DNA of 38,334 nucleotides from an uncultured Oscillospiraceae bacterium (GCA_934464775.1 CAKSKG010000021.1:1-38334); one strand, 5' to 3'; shown: positions 8,955 to 17,463, numbered from the stretch's first letter. The notes: generated by a model from the letters alone, not told the origin. Numbers and translations: made by a program.

Positions 8955-9751
8955 ATCCTGCCCCACTGCCTTTTCATTTTTCTGAACAGCCCATGGGGAA
9001 GCACTGCCAGCGCCAGCGGCTTGAAAACATATATCAGCCCCGAGGGCAGCATTCCCATTTCCCTGAATCCTCCGAACCTTACGGCAGCTTCGTCGAACCT
9101 CATTGCCGCAGAAACGGGCTTGGGCTCTTCAGGCGTATAGTAAGCATAAAGCGGCTCATTTATGTTTGCGCCGTTTATACCGTCTCCGCACAGCCGCATG
9201 AAAAGATCGTAGTCCTCATATTTTCCCTCATGGCCGCAGGAGCGGTAAAGCCCGTGGCTGAAAACTTCCTTTCTGAACATGACCGAGCCGTGTATATAAG
9301 GCGAATTGAACAGAAAATCCTTTTTCTTGGGGTGATGCGGCATTTTCCTGCTGCCGAAGGTCTTATCCTCATACAGATAGCAGTCGCTGCCCACAAGAGC
9401 GTATTTTTCATGGGAACGGAGATAATCGGTCTGCTTTTCAAAGCGTGCGGGCAGCGAATAATCATCGGCATCCTGCCTTGCGATAAATTCGCCCCTTGCA
9501 GCCTTGATGCACCTGTTGAGAGTAGCTGCAAGACCGATATTTTTGTCGTTTTTCAAAAGAACGATGCGGCTGTCTGCGGCTGCAAGCTTCATGAGCCACT
9601 GCCATGTGCCGTTGTCCGAGCCGTCATCGCATATGATAAATTCAAAGTCGGAAAAGCTCTGCTCCAGTACAGACTTCACCGAACGCACAAGCATTTCCTC
9701 GGTGGGACAATTATAAACTCCCATTATCACCGAAAGTATCGGTGCAGCCAT
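8951..9751 (-). CDS. Family 2 glycosyltransferase
   Basis: A 266-residue GT-A fold transferase that adds a sugar from a nucleotide donor to the growing surface polysaccharide. Visible are the N-terminal nucleotide-binding strand PILSVIMGVYNCPTE, IICDDGSDNGTW, AATLNRCIKAARGEFIARQDADD (the DxD-like metal site) and YEDYDLFMRL near the catalytic base region. No membrane helices. Start at 9751 because AGAAGG lies about 9 nt upstream. The gene overlaps the end of the SRDG protein gene by 25 bp and shares ATGA with the next gene, so translation is probably coupled. Confidence 0.9.
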   Translation of the reverse strand: MAAPILSVIMGVYNCPTEEMLVRSVKSVLEQSFSDFEFIICDDGSDNGTWQWLMKLAAADSRIVLLKNDKNIGLAATLNRCIKAARGEFIARQDADDYSLPARFEKQTDYLRSHEKYALVGSDCYLYEDKTFGSRKMPHHPKKKDFLFNSPYIHGSVMFRKEVFSHGLYRSCGHEGKYEDYDLFMRLCGDGINGANINEPLYAYYTPEEPKPVSAAMRFDEAAVRFGGFREMGMLPSGLIYVFKPLALAVLPHGLFRKMKRQWGRI

Positions 9752-11079
9752 TTCAACACCTTCTTTGCACACAAAACCGCAGCTTCGGTAAATATGTACA
9801 GACTGCGTAAGCAGCCCTTATGCTTTATATCGGACAGCGCAAGCGAACCGAAATACCAGTACAGCCGCCTGCCGCCGTTCCTTTTTGCCCTTATCCTGCC
9901 GAAAAGCAGCTCCTGCGAAAATGCGGAGCGGTCTGCCCTTTCGGCTGCGGGCTTATGATAATCCTCGCTGATATCGTCGCAGAAGCGATATATCCCGAAA
10001 GCTTCCGCTTCACTGCGTGACGGTTTGTTCATCACCGCCGTCAGCAGACGGTATGCCGTCTCCGAAGCCGTTTTTTCGGATATATCGAAGCAGCGAGACT
10101 CTGCGGCAGCGGAAAATATTCCGCAGGAAATATCCTCAAGCCTTTTCAGCGCATTTATGTCATTTTCGCACGGGCAGGTCACAGGCTGATATCTTCCATC
10201 GGAAAGCTCATAGCCCTTTGTCATGCCGCAGGGTGCAGTGAACATACACTCTGCAATGTTGTGGGAAAAACCTGCCCTTTTAAGGATATCGTCAGCCCCG
10301 AACAGCCATGCACTGTATTCGCAGCCTTTTATATCGGGCGGCTGTGCCAGAAATCCCATGTACCACCCGACGATATCCGTATCAATGCCGCTGCCCGAAA
10401 AAATACGCTTCATCGCAGCCTGCATCGAACCCGTCCAGCCGATGTCGATAATGCCGATACGGGAATATCCGTCCGCTCCCTCCTGCCTGAAATATCCTGT
10501 GATATCTTCATAAGCCGCAAGAGAACGTCTGTCAAGTATATCATTGAAAAGCTCCGAGCCCCTCAGCCCTTCGCAGAGGATATCAAAGCTTTTTCTGTCG
10601 ATCATTTCATTTTCGGAAGCGTATTCCGCTCCGATGTCACGGAACACAGCCTGCCGCTCCTCTTCGGAAAATCCCGCACGCTTCATGACCGTACCTGCGG
10701 TCATTCGGTACGAGGGAAGAAAAAGCTTTTCATAGGCGCTCTCATCATGAAAATGATAAGCCGCCATTCTCAGCGCATATCTTGATACATAAAGATAGCT
10801 GATCTTTATTCTGCTGTGCTTTGCTGAACAGATATATTCCGCCGCTTTCATGGGCAGATATCCGTCCCTCGAAAGAAAATACAGCCGCTCTATCCCCATG
10901 CTTTCCGCCTCGGAAATGACATGATCGGCAAAAAGCCATGCTGTGGGAGCGGAGACACAGGCTGTTATGCTCTCAATGCAGCCGCTGCCGTATTTTTCCG
11001 CAGCGGACATACATATCCTGCCAAGCTCGGGTATATCCGAAAATATGCCGCTGTATTTATCCTTTATAGCATCACTCAT
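9727..11079 (-). CDS. Stand-alone SRDG-domain protein of a polysaccharide operon (no HAD domain)
   Basis: A 450-residue cytosolic protein with no named function that I recognise. It aligns by eye with the C-terminal half of the HAD fusion protein two genes downstream: LYFLSRDGYLPMKAA (Ser70, Arg71, Asp72, Gly73) against LFFSRDGYIIKK, YLYVSRYALRMA against YVYWSRAAAAKL, GIIDIGWTGSM against VTVDCGWAGSG, and ECMFTAPCGMTKGY against EMLFGAPQPSLKGF. The HAD phosphatase part is absent, so this domain must have its own role, perhaps sugar-phosphate recognition or transfer. The ATG overlaps the preceding stop (ATGA at 11076-11079). Confidence 0.7.
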   Translation of the reverse strand: MSDAIKDKYSGIFSDIPELGRICMSAAEKYGSGCIESITACVSAPTAWLFADHVISEAESMGIERLYFLSRDGYLPMKAAEYICSAKHSRIKISYLYVSRYALRMAAYHFHDESAYEKLFLPSYRMTAGTVMKRAGFSEEERQAVFRDIGAEYASENEMIDRKSFDILCEGLRGSELFNDILDRRSLAAYEDITGYFRQEGADGYSRIGIIDIGWTGSMQAAMKRIFSGSGIDTDIVGWYMGFLAQPPDIKGCEYSAWLFGADDILKRAGFSHNIAECMFTAPCGMTKGYELSDGRYQPVTCPCENDINALKRLEDISCGIFSAAAESRCFDISEKTASETAYRLLTAVMNKPSRSEAEAFGIYRFCDDISEDYHKPAAERADRSAFSQELLFGRIRAKRNGGRRLYWYFGSLALSDIKHKGCLRSLYIFTEAAVLCAKKVLKWLHRYFR

Positions 11080-12245
11080 AGCGTAACTCTCTCAGGCTCG
11101 GGAATATCGGCAAACTGCCTGTATATCTCTGCCATTTCTTCAACGGAATTATGTATATCAAAAGGCAATGCCGCCTTTACGGCATTTTCCCCCAGCCTGC
11201 GGCGAAGCTCATCGTCCCTTTCAAGCAGAGAGATCGCATCGGCAAAGCCCTGTATATCGTCGGGAGCATACAGCAGACTGTTCTCTCCGCTGACAGCATA
11301 TTCCCTTACTCCGCGTATATCGGAAGCCACCAGCGGAAGTCCCGCAGCCATGGCCTCAACAGCGGCAATGCCCAGTCCCTCACGGTATGACGGAAACAAA
11401 AAAACGTCCGCCGCACGGAGCAGCTGCGGCACATCATGACGGTATCCCGTAAAGATCACCCTGTCGGAGACCCCAAGCTCCAAAGCCAGCTCTCTGCACT
11501 GCTCCAGCATATCTCCGCTGCCGCATATTATATAGTACATATCGCCGCCCTTTTCCGCAGCGGCGGCAAAGGCTCTTATCCCCGACGTTATGTTTTTGTT
11601 CCGATTGATCTCCGCCGTTGTCATAACGGCAAAAGCCCCCTCGGGAATGCCCAGCTGCCTGCGCATCACACTGCGGACATCGGGCGTATTGATAATATCC
11701 TCAACAGCGGCGCCTATGCCGTGTATCAGATAAGGTCTGCATTTTGTGCCTCTGCACATTTTCACAGCGGCGGCAAGATCCTCGTGATTCACGGTGATTA
11801 TCCCGTCGGTAAATCTGCACAGAAAAGTTTCCGCCAGCTTATATATAATGCTGACGGCAGGCGCTCCCTTAAAAAAGTGAAAGCCATGAGCGGTATAAAG
11901 CACCTTTGTACCGTTTCTCCCCGACCTTGCCGCCGCAAGACGGACAACAGCCGCAGCAACGGGCGTATGGCAGCAGATCAGCTCATAGCTGTTTTCATTG
12001 ATGATCTTCCTCAGCCTGCGGTAAGCATCGGCATTTTTCGGCGAAAAAGGCGACCTGCTGAAAGGAATATTAAAAAAGCGGCTGCAATAAGGAACAACGT
12101 GATCGTCCCCCTCTTCAAAATCGTCCGCCGCACAGACATGGACTTCATAGCCCCTGTCCGCAAACCATTTAAGATATTGAAGATGAAACTGACAGATATG
12201 TTTTTTTGCGACCGTCGCCGCAAAAAGAATTTTCTTTTCAGGCAA
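11076..12245 (-). CDS. GT-B glycosyltransferase, family 4-like
   Basis: A 389-residue transferase with two Rossmann domains. The N-terminal domain opens with KKILFAATVAKKH and contains ELICCHTPVAAAVVRLAA and LYTAHGFHFFKG, a pattern seen in EpsD/CapM-like enzymes. The C-terminal domain begins with AVMTTAEINRNKN and holds the donor-binding motif PSYREGLGIAAVEAMAAGLPLVAS (E-x7-E), followed by the GENSLLY loop. It probably adds an early sugar of the surface polymer. First gene of the operon. The start codon is TTG at 12245, with AAGGA about 10-12 nt upstream and no nearby ATG. Confidence 0.9.
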   Translation of the reverse strand: MPEKKILFAATVAKKHICQFHLQYLKWFADRGYEVHVCAADDFEEGDDHVVPYCSRFFNIPFSRSPFSPKNADAYRRLRKIINENSYELICCHTPVAAAVVRLAAARSGRNGTKVLYTAHGFHFFKGAPAVSIIYKLAETFLCRFTDGIITVNHEDLAAAVKMCRGTKCRPYLIHGIGAAVEDIINTPDVRSVMRRQLGIPEGAFAVMTTAEINRNKNITSGIRAFAAAAEKGGDMYYIICGSGDMLEQCRELALELGVSDRVIFTGYRHDVPQLLRAADVFLFPSYREGLGIAAVEAMAAGLPLVASDIRGVREYAVSGENSLLYAPDDIQGFADAISLLERDDELRRRLGENAVKAALPFDIHNSVEEMAEIYRQFADIPEPERVTL

Positions 12246-12350
12246 TGTTCACCAATCCTTCGGTATATCGGAAAATATGATCTCACGCAAATCAGCATGA
12301 AAAAACCAATATAAAATAAACAAATTCCGATTTTTATTCATTGCACGTTA

Positions 12351-12379
12351 ATTATATCATATTTCTCCGTCAATGGCAA
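12351..12379 (-). promoter_or_regulatory. Promoter of the polysaccharide operon
   Basis: On the minus strand TTGCCA (12374-12379), a 17-bp spacer and TATAAT (12351-12356) preceded by TG (extended -10). Transcription would start near 12344, leaving a leader of about 100 nt before the TTG start at 12245. Confidence 0.7.
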
Positions 12380-12575
12380 GGGCTTTGGGCAGATTAACAA
12401 TATATTTCGCTAAAAAACGTCATTTCCCACAATTACAATAGTTTCAAACAGTATCTGATATTGCAAAAGCAATAATTTATTTATGTGTGATATATATTAT
12501 TTAAAACGAACATAAAAACCGAACAGATACTTTCCGACGAAAGGAACATTTGCTATGGCTTTTCGCAGATAAATG

Positions 12576-12584
12576 TGTTATAAT
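12576..12584 (+). promoter_or_regulatory. Extended -10 promoter of the two-component genes
   Basis: TGTTATAAT (12576-12584) matches an extended -10 element with a perfect TATAAT; only a weak -35 (TGGCTT, 12556-12561) stands 17 bp upstream. The 12380-12575 stretch between the divergent promoters is AT-rich with no gene. Confidence 0.6.
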
Positions 12585-12627
12585 CAGAACAGTTCATTAT
12601 TTTACAGAAAAATCAGCGAGGTCAGCT

Positions 12628-13299
12628 ATGTATAAGATATTTATAGTCGAAGACGACGAGGCTATCGCCCGTGCCTGCGCAAAATCACTTTCCGCATGGG
12701 GATACGATGTTAAATGCTGCGGCGATTTCCGCCGTGTAACCGAGGAATTTTCCGAATACGATCCCCAGCTTGTGCTTATGGATATAACCCTGCCGTTTTA
12801 CAACGGCTTCTATCACTGCACCGAGATAAGAAAAATATCAAAGGTGCCGATAATTTTCATCTCCTCCGCCTCCGATAATATGAACATCGTAATGGCGATG
12901 AATATGGGCGGCGATGATTTTATCCCCAAGCCCTTTGATCTTAGCGTGCTTTCCGCAAAGGTGCTGGCGGTGCTTCGCAGGACATATGATTTCAGCGGAC
13001 AGATGAGCGTTATAAGCCACAAGGGCGCCGTGCTGAACACAGCGGACGCTTCCCTTTCCTATAACGGAGAAAAGCTGTCCCTTACAAAAAACGAATACCG
13101 CATACTTGAAACTCTCATGGAAAACAAAGGCACGGTCGTCAGCCGTGACTCCCTTATGAACCGCTTGTGGGAGACCGACTGCTTCATTGACGAAAACACC
13201 CTTACAGTAAATGTTGCAAGGCTCCGCAAAAAGCTGGACGGCTGCGGTCTGACAGGCTTTATCTCCACAAAGGTGGGCATGGGATATATTATTGAATAG
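12628..13299 (+). CDS. OmpR-family response regulator (BceR-like)
   Basis: A 223-residue regulator. The receiver domain shows the acidic cluster FIVEDDEA, the phospho-acceptor Asp52 in LVLMDITLP and Lys101 in IPKPFD. The C-terminal winged helix (about 130-223) has SLTKNEYRILETLMENKG and NTLTVNVARLRKKLDGCG. Together with the adjacent two-helix kinase and the MacB/FtsX-type transporter it forms a Bce-type detoxification module; the TTACA-N4-TGTAA site at 14383-14398 is its probable target. Start at 12628 is chosen because GAGGTC lies just upstream; the longer frame start at 12550 lies ahead of the promoter. Confidence 0.88.
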   Translation: MYKIFIVEDDEAIARACAKSLSAWGYDVKCCGDFRRVTEEFSEYDPQLVLMDITLPFYNGFYHCTEIRKISKVPIIFISSASDNMNIVMAMNMGGDDFIPKPFDLSVLSAKVLAVLRRTYDFSGQMSVISHKGAVLNTADASLSYNGEKLSLTKNEYRILETLMENKGTVVSRDSLMNRLWETDCFIDENTLTVNVARLRKKLDGCGLTGFISTKVGMGYIIE

Positions 13300-13307
13300 G
13301 TGACGAT

Positions 13308-14297
13308 ATGAAAATATTTTTTGGATTTATAAAAAGCCGCTGTTCCACTATTATAATATGGGCAGTTTTTTCGGCAGTCTTTTGGGCAGTATTCTCACTG
13401 TACGGACTGCCTGCGAAAGCCGTGCTGTATGCTGCGGCAATATGCGCTTTCATCGGGATAATATATGCAGCTGCGGACTATCTGAAATACCGCAGAAAAA
13501 TACTTAGGCTGAAAGCCGCTCTCGGCAATATCCTCTATGACATAAGCTGTCTGCCGCTCCCGACAACGCTTTGCGACAGCGCCTATACCGATATAATAGA
13601 TCTGCTTTACAAAGAGAAAAAGCACACCGAAACGGAAACGTCCCATAAGCTTGCCGATATGACCGACTATTATACAATGTGGGCGCATCAGATAAAAACG
13701 CCTATTGCAGCAATGAGACTGCTGCTCCAGTCGGAGGATATCCCCGAAAGCCGTGAGCTTTCCGATGAGCTGCGCCGTATCGAACAGTATGTGGAAATGG
13801 TGATGTGCTATCTCCGCCTTGAAAGCGATTCCACGGATTACACCTTCAAAAGATATGATCTTGATGATATGCTGAAGCAGGCGGTAAAAAAATATTCGTC
13901 CCAGTTTATCCGCAAAAAGATTCGCCTTGATTACGAACCGCTGAACGTTTCGGTGCTTACCGATGAAAAATGGCTGCTTTTCGTGCTGGAGCAGGTGCTT
14001 TCAAATGCGCTTAAATATACTCCCGAGGGCGGAAGTATATCACTGACCCTTGAAAAGCCCTGTACATTGTGCATCTCGGATACGGGAATAGGCGTTGCCC
14101 CCGAGGATCTTCCAAGAATATTTGAGAAAGGCTTCACGGGCTGCAACGGCAGATATGATAAAAAAGCAAGCGGAATAGGACTGTATCTCTGCCGCAGGAT
14201 ATGCGGAAGTCTCGGACATACGATAGAGGCATTTTCGGACGGCAAAGGCACAACGATAAAAATAGGTCTTGAAGAAAAGAAAGTGGAGATAGAATAA
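13308..14297 (+). CDS. Intramembrane-sensing histidine kinase (BceS-like)
   Basis: A 329-residue kinase. Two N-terminal membrane helices (about 12-32 and 37-58) are joined by only a few residues, so there is no extracellular sensor; such kinases read the state of their partner ABC transporter. The H box is MWAHQIKTPIAAM with His127, the N box FVLEQVLSNALKYTP, and the G boxes ISDTGIGV and KASGIGLYL. It begins 8 nt after the regulator gene, with GGTGA as ribosome binding site, so the two are co-transcribed. It should phosphorylate the neighbouring regulator in response to peptide antibiotics handled by the transporter. Confidence 0.88.
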   Translation: MKIFFGFIKSRCSTIIIWAVFSAVFWAVFSLYGLPAKAVLYAAAICAFIGIIYAAADYLKYRRKILRLKAALGNILYDISCLPLPTTLCDSAYTDIIDLLYKEKKHTETETSHKLADMTDYYTMWAHQIKTPIAAMRLLLQSEDIPESRELSDELRRIEQYVEMVMCYLRLESDSTDYTFKRYDLDDMLKQAVKKYSSQFIRKKIRLDYEPLNVSVLTDEKWLLFVLEQVLSNALKYTPEGGSISLTLEKPCTLCISDTGIGVAPEDLPRIFEKGFTGCNGRYDKKASGIGLYLCRRICGSLGHTIEAFSDGKGTTIKIGLEEKKVEIE

Positions 14298-14309
14298 GAG
14301 CAATATCTC

Positions 14310-14378
14310 AGAACCTGTCTTCGTCTTCATAATAAATGTATGCGGATTTTCGAGCATATGCTTATGAAGACAGGTTCT
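14310..14378 (+). other. Inverted repeat after the kinase gene
   Basis: AGAACCTGTCTTC (14310-14322) and GAAGACAGGTTCT (14366-14378) pair perfectly over 13 bp with a 43-nt loop. There is no T run after it, so it is a poor terminator; it may mark the end of the regulator-kinase transcript or fold as a mRNA end. Confidence 0.5.
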
Positions 14379-14382
14379 TGAC

Positions 14383-14398
14383 CTTACAAAAATGTAAG
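14383..14398 (+). promoter_or_regulatory. BceR-type operator
   Basis: The palindrome CTTACAAAAATGTAAG contains TTACA-N4-TGTAA, which fits the TnACA-N4-TGTAA consensus reported for BceR-like regulators. It lies about 125 bp before the ATPase gene and about 70 bp ahead of the probable transcription start, where an activator could bind. A second half site, AAATGTAAGC (14411-14420), follows. Confidence 0.75.
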
Positions 14399-14457
14399 AC
14401 CGCACAGGGGAAATGTAAGCTGTTTCTATGGCGTGCATTTCCCCTGTGCGGTATACT
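14399..14457 (+). promoter_or_regulatory. 17-bp perfect inverted repeat with a -10 box at the transporter promoter
   Basis: ACCGCACAGGGGAAATG (14399-14415) and its exact reverse complement (14436-14452) flank a 20-nt spacer. The right arm runs into TATACT (14452-14457), the most likely -10 box of the transporter operon; no good -35 exists, as expected for an activator-dependent promoter. Because the arms precede the predicted transcription start, the dyad probably acts as DNA, or as the terminator of upstream read-through, rather than as a leader hairpin. Confidence 0.5.
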
Positions 14458-14522
14458 TATAAACAGAACGGCAGCTCCCGCCGTTCATTATTTGACCGAA
14501 CGAAAGAAAGGAACGATACAAA

Positions 14523-15287
14523 ATGTCTGTACTTACCGTAAACGGACTGAAAAAGACCTATACCACACGCTTCGGCGGAACAAGAGTCGAAGCGCTGAAA
14601 AATGTGAGCTTCACCGCAGAAAAGGGCGAATATATCGCAATAATGGGCGAAAGCGGCTCCGGCAAGACCACTCTTCTGAATATCCTTGCCGCACTGATAA
14701 AGCCCACAGGCGGAAACGTCATTCTTGACGGAAAGGATCTCTCCGAGATAAAGGAATCGGAAATGGCGTCCTTCCGCCGAGATAATCTTGGATTTGTTTT
14801 TCAGGACTTCAATCTTCTCGATACCTTTTCGGTAAAGGATAATATCCTGCTGCCGCTGGTGCTTCGGGGAATGAAATACAATGAAATGACTCCGAAGCTT
14901 GAACGTGTTGCATCTCAGCTTGGAATAACCCAGCTTCTGGAAAAATACCCCTATGAGCTTTCGGGCGGACAAAAGCAGCGCACAGCAGCCGCAAGAGCCA
15001 TAATCACCGACCCTAAGATACTTCTTGCGGACGAACCCACAGGCGCTCTTGATTCAAAGGCTTCCGATGAACTGCTGGAGCTTTTCGCAAGGATAAACTC
15101 CGAGGGACAGACCATACTTATGGTAACTCACTCCGTCAAGGCGGCAAGCCACGCAAACCGTGTGCTTTTCATCAAGGACGGAGCCGTGTTCCACCAGCTG
15201 TACAGAGGAAACTCCGACAATGAAGCTCTCTACCGCAAAATTTCCGATACACTTACAATGATAGCTTCGGGAGGCAGCGCATTATGA
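14523..15287 (+). CDS. Bce-type ABC transporter ATPase (BceA-like)
   Basis: A 254-residue ATPase of the MacB/LolD-like group. Walker A is MGESGSGKTTLL, the Q-loop FVFQDFNLLDT, the signature LSGGQKQRTAAARAI, Walker B LLADEPTGALDS and the switch His is in LMVTHSVKAA. With the large permease of the next gene it forms a transporter that removes cell-wall antibiotics from their lipid targets and also signals to the kinase. AAAGGA lies 9 nt before the start. Its stop overlaps the permease start by 4 nt (ATGA). Confidence 0.92.
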   Translation: MSVLTVNGLKKTYTTRFGGTRVEALKNVSFTAEKGEYIAIMGESGSGKTTLLNILAALIKPTGGNVILDGKDLSEIKESEMASFRRDNLGFVFQDFNLLDTFSVKDNILLPLVLRGMKYNEMTPKLERVASQLGITQLLEKYPYELSGGQKQRTAAARAIITDPKILLADEPTGALDSKASDELLELFARINSEGQTILMVTHSVKAASHANRVLFIKDGAVFHQLYRGNSDNEALYRKISDTLTMIASGGSAL

Positions 15288-17305
15288 TATCACTTTATCC
15301 AAAGCTTGCCGCAAACGGGATCAAAAAGAACGCCGTCACCTATCTTCCCTATATCCTCACCTGCTCGGGAATGATAATGATGTATTATATAATCTCGTTC
15401 CTCACCCTCAATGACATGATGGACACAATGGAGGGCGGACAGCAGATGAAAATGATACTTTTCCTTGGCTGCGGCATTATCATAGTATTCTCGGCGGTAT
15501 TTCTTTTCTATACGAATTCATTCCTTGTGCGCCGCCGCAAAAAGGAATTCGGACTTTTCAACATTCTGGGAATGGGAAAGCGGAACATTGCCGTGATAAT
15601 GATATGGGAATCACTTATGGTATATGTTCTGTCAATGGCAATAGGCATCGGCTGCGGCATACTTTTCTCAAAGCTTGCCCAGCTGCTGTTTGCGAATATC
15701 ATCGGCACTCCCGTTAACTATGTATTCTCGGTGGAAACAGAATCCATAATCAGAGCGGCGATATATTTTGCTGTTATATTTGCGCTGATACTGGCAAATG
15801 CGCTCCGTCAGGTACATCTTTCCGACCCCATAGAGCTGCTACGCAGCGAAAACACAGGCGAAAAGCCGCCGAAGTCGAACATTTCCTCCGCAGTGATCGG
15901 CGTTATCCTCCTTGCCACAGCATATTACATGGCAGTGACGATAAAGGAACCGCTGAAAGCGATGCTGTTTTTCTTTGCAGCCGTGATAATGGTAATAGCG
16001 GCAACATATCTTCTGTTTGTTGCAGGCTCGGTAGTATTCTGCCGCCTGCTGAAAAGGAACAGGAACTATTATTACAAACCCAATCACTTTGTTTCCGTCT
16101 CACAGATGGTATACCGCATGAAGCGCAGCGGTGCAGGACTTGCTTCGATATGCATACTTTCAACAATGGTACTGGTAACGCTGTCCGCAACGATATGCCT
16201 TTATACGGGTGAGAATGATATAGTTGAACATCGCTATCCCCGTGAAATTACCGTTTCCGTATATTCCTCAGACAATAAAATTGTGAACAGCATCAAGGAT
16301 ATAACAAAGAATGCCGCAGAGGAAACAGGCGCAGAAATATCAGATGAATTTTCATACAGATATTACTATTCCTACTGCACAGACAGAAACGGACAGTTTG
16401 ACCCTGCACCATATATCAGCGGAACATACACAGGCTATGACATATATTTTATTCCGATAGAGGATTACAATGCATACAGCGGAAACAACATCACCCTTGA
16501 AAAAGGTCAGGCAATGATATACTACGGCGACAAAAAGCTCAAAAGGGACACTATCCCGATCATTGACGTATGCAGCTTTGACATCATAGGCGAGATCGAT
16601 GACCCGATAATCAACGGCTCGGCTATTGCATCAATAACCTCCGCCATATTTATTTTCACCGACAGCCCCGACACTCTGTATATGCTCCAAAAAGAAATTG
16701 CGGAAAAATACGACGGCACGAACCACGTAAGCACATATTACGGCTTTGACATCGACGGCACATCGGAGCAAAAGACAGACACAGCGGAAAAGGCAATGGA
16801 TAACATCGTCAGCTACACAAACGATCTTGAGAGAAACGAAACATACGGCGGCTTCAAGCTTGAAAGCCGAGAGCTGAACCGAATTAATTTCTTTTCTATG
16901 TACGGCGGACTTTTCTTCCTGGGCATACTTTTAGGCTCGGTATTCATAATTGCGGCGGTACTGATAATGTACTACAAGCAGATATCGGAGGGCTACGAGG
17001 ACAGAAAGCGTTTTGAGATACTCCGAAAAGTAGGCATGACAAAGCACGACATACGCAGGAGCATAAACTCGCAGGTACTGACAGTATTCTTCATGCCCCT
17101 TGCGGCAGCGGGGATCCACACAGCCTTTGCATTTCCGATCATATCGCGCATACTAAGGGTATTCGGCATGACAAACACGATACTTTTTGCGAAGATATCG
17201 CTGCTCTGCTACGGAGTTTTTGCGCTGCTTTACATTTTAGTATATTTTGCAACATCGCACAGCTATTACAGGATAGCCGCCTCGGACAGCATTGGAGGGC
17301 AATAA
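15284..17305 (+). CDS. Bce-type ABC transporter permease (BceB-like)
   Basis: A 673-residue membrane protein with the ten-helix BceB layout. It has one N-terminal helix, an FtsX-like block (helices at about 55-80, 105-130, 150-175), two pairs of further helices, a large extracellular domain of about 210 residues between roughly 310 and 540, and a C-terminal three-helix FtsX-like block with YYKQISEGYEDRKRFEILRKVGMT. RRRKKEFGLFNILGMGKRNI near residue 85 is the usual coupling helix. The extracellular domain is what binds peptide antibiotics in the family; its poor conservation prevents naming the ligand. Ends 1 nt before the ATG of a micro-peptide gene. Confidence 0.9.
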   Translation: MISLYPKLAANGIKKNAVTYLPYILTCSGMIMMYYIISFLTLNDMMDTMEGGQQMKMILFLGCGIIIVFSAVFLFYTNSFLVRRRKKEFGLFNILGMGKRNIAVIMIWESLMVYVLSMAIGIGCGILFSKLAQLLFANIIGTPVNYVFSVETESIIRAAIYFAVIFALILANALRQVHLSDPIELLRSENTGEKPPKSNISSAVIGVILLATAYYMAVTIKEPLKAMLFFFAAVIMVIAATYLLFVAGSVVFCRLLKRNRNYYYKPNHFVSVSQMVYRMKRSGAGLASICILSTMVLVTLSATICLYTGENDIVEHRYPREITVSVYSSDNKIVNSIKDITKNAAEETGAEISDEFSYRYYYSYCTDRNGQFDPAPYISGTYTGYDIYFIPIEDYNAYSGNNITLEKGQAMIYYGDKKLKRDTIPIIDVCSFDIIGEIDDPIINGSAIASITSAIFIFTDSPDTLYMLQKEIAEKYDGTNHVSTYYGFDIDGTSEQKTDTAEKAMDNIVSYTNDLERNETYGGFKLESRELNRINFFSMYGGLFFLGILLGSVFIIAAVLIMYYKQISEGYEDRKRFEILRKVGMTKHDIRRSINSQVLTVFFMPLAAAGIHTAFAFPIISRILRVFGMTNTILFAKISLLCYGVFALLYILVYFATSHSYYRIAASDSIGGQ

Positions 17306-17306
17306 A

Positions 17307-17447
17307 ATGAAGCACATAATATATTCCGTGATAAAATTTATAACGCTATGCATAACAGGGATATTAATGGTTCCTGCCGCCATACTTATAGCGATCATAA
17401 ATCTCATCTGGAAAGCAAGTGACGGTCTTATGGACAAAGCGGCATAG
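17307..17447 (+). CDS. 46-residue single-helix membrane peptide of the Bce operon
   Basis: This short frame begins MKHIIYSVIKFITL, continues with a long hydrophobic stretch (about 4-37, containing ILMVPAAILIAIINLI) and ends KASDGLMDKAA. It starts 1 nt after the permease stop, has GGAGGG at a good distance inside the end of the permease gene, and stops 16 nt before a strong terminator, so it is the last gene of the operon. I do not recognise the family. By position it may be a small regulatory subunit of the transporter or kinase; that is inference. Confidence 0.7.
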   Translation: MKHIIYSVIKFITLCITGILMVPAAILIAIINLIWKASDGLMDKAA

Positions 17448-17463
17448 ACACAATATATTACAG

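Noticed and set aside
8993..9958. 321-residue plus-strand frame opposite the glycosyltransferase genes
   Set aside because: Antisense to two well-supported genes; composition typical of a reverse-complement shadow.
12246..12350. A riboswitch in the 100-nt leader of the polysaccharide operon
   Set aside because: No conserved riboswitch core or stable fold is visible by eye.
14399..14452. The perfect dyad as a simple rho-independent terminator of the kinase gene
   Set aside because: No T run follows on the plus strand; it abuts a -10 box, so a promoter-linked role fits better, though read-through control is not excluded.
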